NCBI GenBank assembly: GCA_023512835.1 | Contig: CM042086.1 | Span: forward strand, 4,627,799 to 4,691,798 | Direction of reading: 5' to 3' | DNA length: 64,000 bases | Source of the DNA: Taxillus chinensis | Lineage: Eukaryota; Streptophyta; Magnoliopsida; Santalales; Loranthaceae | Part shown: positions 59,314-64,000 of the stretch, in pieces | How positions within the stretch are numbered: position 1 is the stretch's first letter | How the letters are laid out: the number at the start of each line of letters is the position of its first letter | Program-made: the position numbers and the translations under genes | Notes under the pieces: model-generated | What the model was told of the DNA's origin: nothing | Database searches by the model: none | The model's input: the letters and a program-made list of their open reading frames with translations, nothing else

Positions 59314-59475
59314 GAGGGTTTGAATTGAATGGTCCGACATTAGCTTCTGTTTTATCATGTTGCAATCGATCTGGGTTTTAGGAGCTCGTGGAACGCTCAG
59401 AGAAGAGCATTGAAGTGGGACTTATTCATGGCACTTCGTTAGTGTATACGCATACAAAGAACGAGTCAGAGCATT
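59314..59475 (+). pseudogene. PPR protein pseudogene, right part
   Basis: Continues the PPR relic after the copia insertion: NGPTLASVLSCCNRSG, a stop codon, ELVERSEKSIEVGLIHGTSLV and YTHTKNES, matching the next PPR repeat of the family (IEVGLILGTALVYMYAKNG-like). No further repeats follow. Confidence 0.7.
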
Positions 59476-60638
59476 TACATTTGTTTGGCTGGTGAAATAT
59501 GCTCATAGTGAAATGATTCCTGGCAGTTCCCTTGATAGATTTTCCCAAATAGGGATTGATCATTGATAGTTTAATTATAGTGGTGGGATTGCTATATATG
59601 GGTTCTCATATGAAACTCTCAAAAGAGGAACAGTCTCAAATGAAGAAAACATCATACGGGCATTGCACACGGCGGCCAAGCCACAATAGTGTTTCTGTCT
59701 CGAATAATTTCAGTCAACGCCATCTCAATAAAGCAAATTCTAAACATTTTAATTTAGTCAACCCCATTGTCCCCTCACACTGTTCCCCTGCACCCCTCCA
59801 TGACTGTGGCCCGCAATGCGTGCCATCCCAGCTGCCAACCTCACCATGACGCCGTTCCCCTACGCCAACTTTGCCATACCCTCTGTCAAGCCCTAGGACA
59901 TTGGTATCTTGTCCCTGGCCCTGGGGTTCAAGCGCAAGATGTGAACGATGTTTGCATGTGAACGATGGTGTTTAGGAAAAAAAATAGCGCTAATTATTGT
60001 TGTTTCCAAAAGAAGGAAAGATCGGTGGCCACAATAATGTATGCTGACATGCTTCCTTCATATGTTTTTCTTCCCTGCAGGCTCATCCATATTTTCATCA
60101 AGTGAGAGCTACTTGAGAGTTGCGGAATGCGAACGTAACGTACACATATTAAAGCATTCCTTCTTTACGGTTGAAATGTCCCCCAAATACACGCTAGAGA
60201 TACTATACTGTGATGGATGTGGCAGGCAAGGATTTGCCTTTGGAACTCCTGTACAAAAATTTCCTTACCAATTTTCCATTTCCTTTGTTTAGATAAATTT
60301 GGAATTAAAATATCGTACAATTGCATTCATTATGTCTTAATTAATTAAGCAAGGGTGTAGGCATGTGTAACCTCTTGAGCGTGAAAGGGAACAAAGAGAC
60401 CAATCAAATTGCTCCAACCCAATGCACCCTGTATGCTTACCACCTGCTACGCACGAGGGTGCTAACATACAATTGGCACAACGTTATTGTGCTTGACCTC
60501 CTCTGTAAACGACGTTGTGATTACTAATTCACGAAACACAACTTTCATTTACTCCTAGTATTGTGACATTGGACATCTTTAAAACTTCACTTCCTAATAT
60601 TGTATAATCATTAAACAATATTAATTGTTTGGGTGAAT
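59476..60638. other. spacer with a GC-rich repeat copy
   Basis: No supported gene. An open frame at 60041-60292 has no family match and no codon evidence. Confidence 0.45.
59758..59960. repeat. CCGTC/CTGCC-rich dispersed repeat, copy 3
   Basis: Runs from CAACCCCATTGTCCCC through CCCAGCTGCCAACC to GCAAGATG and GATGGTGTTTAGG, echoing the end of copy 1 at 44100-44120. Confidence 0.5.
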
Positions 60639-60835
60639 ATGAGCACCTAATGTAATATCATAATTATATATAAAGCAGCAACATTGTGAGTCATTCCTTC
60701 CATATTTACAGCCATGGGGAATGAAATTATACTATTTTAATTGTTGAAGTTAAGCATGGAAGCAGAATAATATAATTGGGAATGAAAACTTTATTAAAAG
60801 AGACAAAAGCAAATACAACATATTCTCTCAATAAG
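60639..60835. repeat. receptor kinase downstream repeat, copy 2
   Basis: Direct copy of 51934-52145, which follows the intact receptor kinase gene. Here no kinase exon precedes it, so it marks a lost or eroded gene copy. Confidence 0.8.
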
Positions 60836-63186
60836 AGGGATGCCTAGTCAAACTAGGGATAAACCCCTTAAGGCAGAAAAAAAACATAGCAACCAAACTT
60901 TCCAACAAGGCGCCTCAGCACCAAACTATGGACAAACCCCCTAAGAGCCAACAAGAAGGAAATAAAAAGGGAGAAGAAAAAGCCAATAAGAAGGAAATAA
61001 AAAAAGGAAAAGAAAAGCCGACAAAGGATCCCCGTGAAGTACATGTTCAAACATTTAGAAATACATTATCAATGCACGAGAATCAAAAACTAACATTCAT
61101 AACCCACTTAGAATATGTATGTCTTTCTCACAATAACAATTCATCAGCCATTATTGTAAAAGATTTTCAGGGTAATTTGCTTGAGATCTATGTGGATGAG
61201 GAAGTTCTGCAACCATCACCACGGGTTCATTTGTCCACTTCCTGTCACTTTTTTAGATGAGGGAAACAAGCATAAATATCAGATTTAGGGTTCTTTGCTT
61301 TAGCATACCTCCAATGTGGTGCATATAAAAATATCATAGATATTGTTTGTATGCATACGTATTTGACAAACACGAAGGGAGAAAAATATCATTAAATTCA
61401 TAAATCAATGGTATTTTAATAAATGCTAACTCAACAGAATATATACTAGCAACAAACATGAGATGTCAAATATATATGGAATATCCCATTTTGCTTACAC
61501 ATAGACAGAAATGATTTTAAAATTTGACACGCTTAGACAGAAATGGGATATGATAATAAGTCAACCCTGCTCCGGTAAGGCAAGTATCATCCCTAATTAA
61601 AAATAGCCATTTTCTTGAAAAGTGTAGTTAAATAGCAACGATTTTTTTTAAGATACATTTTAAAAGCATTGTTATTAAGTAGTGACTTTTAAAGAGTGTT
61701 GCCATTATCACTTTTTTTGGTAGTGCCTTTTTTTAGAGATTCAATTGCCCAGTTCTTAAATTTTTATTAGTTTGTTGTTGAATATTCTTATAAGGTACTT
61801 AACATTATGAGAAGAGAAAAATTAATTTTTGGTTCGTCTAAGTTGTACTCATCACACCCACTATAGTGAATTGTTTGATTTGGATAAATGTCTCGTGCGT
61901 AGTTTTCTCTTCATTTGGGTTTTTACATAAATATTTTATATATTCTTGTATTTTTTATTATTCTCCATTTTATTTTCGCTGCAAATATATATAGTTTGTA
62001 TTATGATTGTGTTCGTCGGCACCGATCATGAGTGGGATTATTTGAAACAAATACCAAAAAAATCCAATGCAATTGTGCACGGGTATGACACCCTTAAGAA
62101 TTTTCCCCTACTACAAAATTCAAGAGTGAATTAGTGGGAAAGAGTTTTGAACTCAAGAGGCTTAACAGTTGAAATGCAAATTATTATCACGGGGCTACAC
62201 AATTTCAAGGATGTTGGTCATAAATTTGCTAATTTTAGTTAAATTTCAATTGAGTAAATCAAAATTTATTTTATATATGGAAAACAAAAAAAGTCACAGC
62301 AAGGGTCAGGACAGGATTTGCTAGGGACGTGTATGTGGTACAGATTTAGGAAGTTTAGTTAGAAGGAACCCAAATACGTAACTCATATTTAAAAACTATT
62401 ATTTAAAACTGTAATTATATTATATAAGTTACAAGTATTGAAAGCTCACTAAATACTATTATAAACAAACCATACAATTTTTTAAAATCAAATAATCTAA
62501 TTACCACTATTGCAATTAAAGCATTTATAATAAAATAATTAAATGTTTTAATAAATTTATCTATAAAGCAATATTAGCTACAAAATTGTACTCAAAATAT
62601 GTGTTTTCGAAGTTTGAAATTTTAATAAAATTTTAGTTGATATACAGATTTTGAATATAATTTACAATAATATTATTTCATATAAATAAATTTATTAAAA
62701 TATTTAGCTGCTATACTATTAATGCTCTTAGTAGCATGCTCATCTTAAATACTTTGAGACATATATGATAATTAATTATAATTATAATTATATATATAAC
62801 TATAATTAAAATTAGTCAAATACAATTAAAATTTATAATATATATAAATATATATTTTTTAAAAAATATTAAAATCTGAGCCGGGTCCACGGCCGTAATT
62901 CCCGTCACTGCCTGTACGAATATACAAGCACAAATATATGGCAGAGCATTTGGCACCACCCGAAATAATAATAATAATAAATAAATAAAACCTGACGAAT
63001 AAACAAACACAAGCAGGCAGGTCACCCGTGGTCATTGAGACGGATCAAACTAACGTTTCAGCATTAAATTTGTTCCCCCAAATTCAAATCTGGGCATACA
63101 AATATGTGGCACTGCTGTTCCCCACAATCATACTCAGCTAATTAAGTCAGCTCAGCAGCTACCCGTTCTCACCCGAACGCATTAAC
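60836..63186. other. AT-rich spacer without recognised gene
   Basis: A Lys-rich frame at 60928-61260 lacks family motifs and overlaps a degraded flank. The rest is AT-rich with (TA)n-like runs near 62780-62860. I see no gene. Confidence 0.5.
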
Positions 63187-63228
63187 GTGTGTAGAGACCA
63201 ATGCATAATGATCAGTACGTATCACCCG

Positions 63229-63365
63229 AAAATCGAAATTGTAATTGGGTGCACTAGTCACGGACGGTATGTGCAGTTGGATAACTCGTATAAACCTCAA
63301 CGGTTTGGGCTTGAGAGGGACCCTCCAAAATTACAGCTTCACCTTTTTTCCCTGTCCCCTCCTAA
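63229..63365 (+). pseudogene. receptor kinase relic (N-terminal cap and first LRR)
   Basis: Encodes, with frameshifts, the cap Cys region then [23 protein letters not shown], matching [23 protein letters not shown] of the receptor kinase at 46855-46930. Similarity fades after 63365. No start codon with signal peptide and no kinase domain. Confidence 0.8.
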
Positions 63366-63807
63366 AATTCTTACCGTATCAACAGACAACCCAAATCTTC
63401 CTCTCTTCATACCCGGCCCTAACGATTTGAGGATGGATTTGGCGAAAGTTTCGAACATGGGTGACATGACATCTAGAATTAATTTCTTGTTTAACGTATC
63501 TTTTGGTGTAGGAAAAAAACTAAAATATTAAAATGAAGTACAGTAGGAGTTGTCTTTTAAATAAAATATGATTGATGTTATATCGCAGGAAGACCAAACT
63601 AACTACTAAATTTGGCTGCTCAGGAAGATCTCCCACGCCCCAATTAATGTACAACCTTCTCTACACTGGCCTATTTTTACTAGGAAAATAGTTTTTGTAA
63701 AACAGTAGCTGCTTTGTTAAATACATTCTGAAGTGTTTTTGTGCACTCAAATTTTAAGTTATCATAATTTGGCCTATTTGCATATTGAAAAAACGGAGTC
63801 AATTTGG

Positions 63808-63885
63808 TGATAATTATTTGAGACGTTTAATTGTGATTTCAAATTTAAATGATATATATGTGTACCTTCATTCATAATGTTGAAT
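63808..63885 (+). repeat. partial copy of the receptor kinase promoter flank
   Basis: TTTGAGACGTTTAATTGTG..TTTAAATGATATATAT, then TTCATTCATAATGTTGAATC resembles 46079-46215 upstream of the receptor kinase, with about 60 bp missing. It may belong to another gene copy beyond the right edge. Confidence 0.65.
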
Positions 63886-64000
63886 CAACCAATGAAACCA
63901 AGCACAGTCATCATGTAGCAGGAACTCATTTCCAACTCACAAACACAGTGTGATCCTTGTTTCCAACCATAAACATATAATAGGAACAACCTTTATGAAA

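Noticed and set aside
60928..61260. Lys-rich 110-residue open frame
   Set aside because: It overlaps a degraded flank of the receptor kinase repeat, low-complexity start, no family motif or splice context.

Overview
The window is nuclear DNA from a flowering plant, probably a eudicot, though I cannot name the species. The evidence is spliced GT-AG genes of plant-only families, plant Ty1/copia elements primed by initiator tRNA-Met, Tourist-type MITEs, a plant LINE, a nuclear copy of mitochondrial nad4, and AT-rich spacers full of microsatellites.

Layout. 1-4585: minus-strand Ty1/copia element running off the left edge. 4586-10665: spacer with a MITE and a long repeat block (block A). 10877-20354: a 30-exon M1 aminopeptidase gene, plus strand, with 5-nt and 12-nt microexons, a GC-AG intron and a LINE in one intron. 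20355-30370: a second copy of the block (block B), split by a complete 4.9-kb minus-strand copia element with a 5-bp target duplication. 33224-36257: a two-exon hydroxyproline-rich-type gene with a 63-bp coding minisatellite. 40394-41800: an intronless BTB/POZ gene. 41801-46560: repeat-rich spacer ending in a duplicated promoter with a (GAA)28 tract. 46573-51401: an LRR receptor kinase of the MIK2-like type with one frameshift. 53274-59475: a nad4 NUMT beside a dead PPR gene that is split by a decayed plus-strand copia element, itself split by a MITE. 60639-63885: relics of a tandem duplicate of the receptor kinase locus.

The four main genes look like unrelated housekeeping, regulatory and receptor genes; nothing suggests one pathway or a biosynthetic cluster. 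Gene structure of the aminopeptidase and receptor kinase was worked out by hand from splice signals, reading phase and family knowledge. Both are in phase end to end except for one single-base indel each. Several indels in the second copia element sit at CAG, CTG or CCG sites, which raises the possibility of consensus errors at methylated CHG sites. No tRNA, rRNA or CRISPR was seen. I found no clear sign of a wholly new system; the most unusual items are the microexon cluster, the coding minisatellite and the CHG-linked indels.
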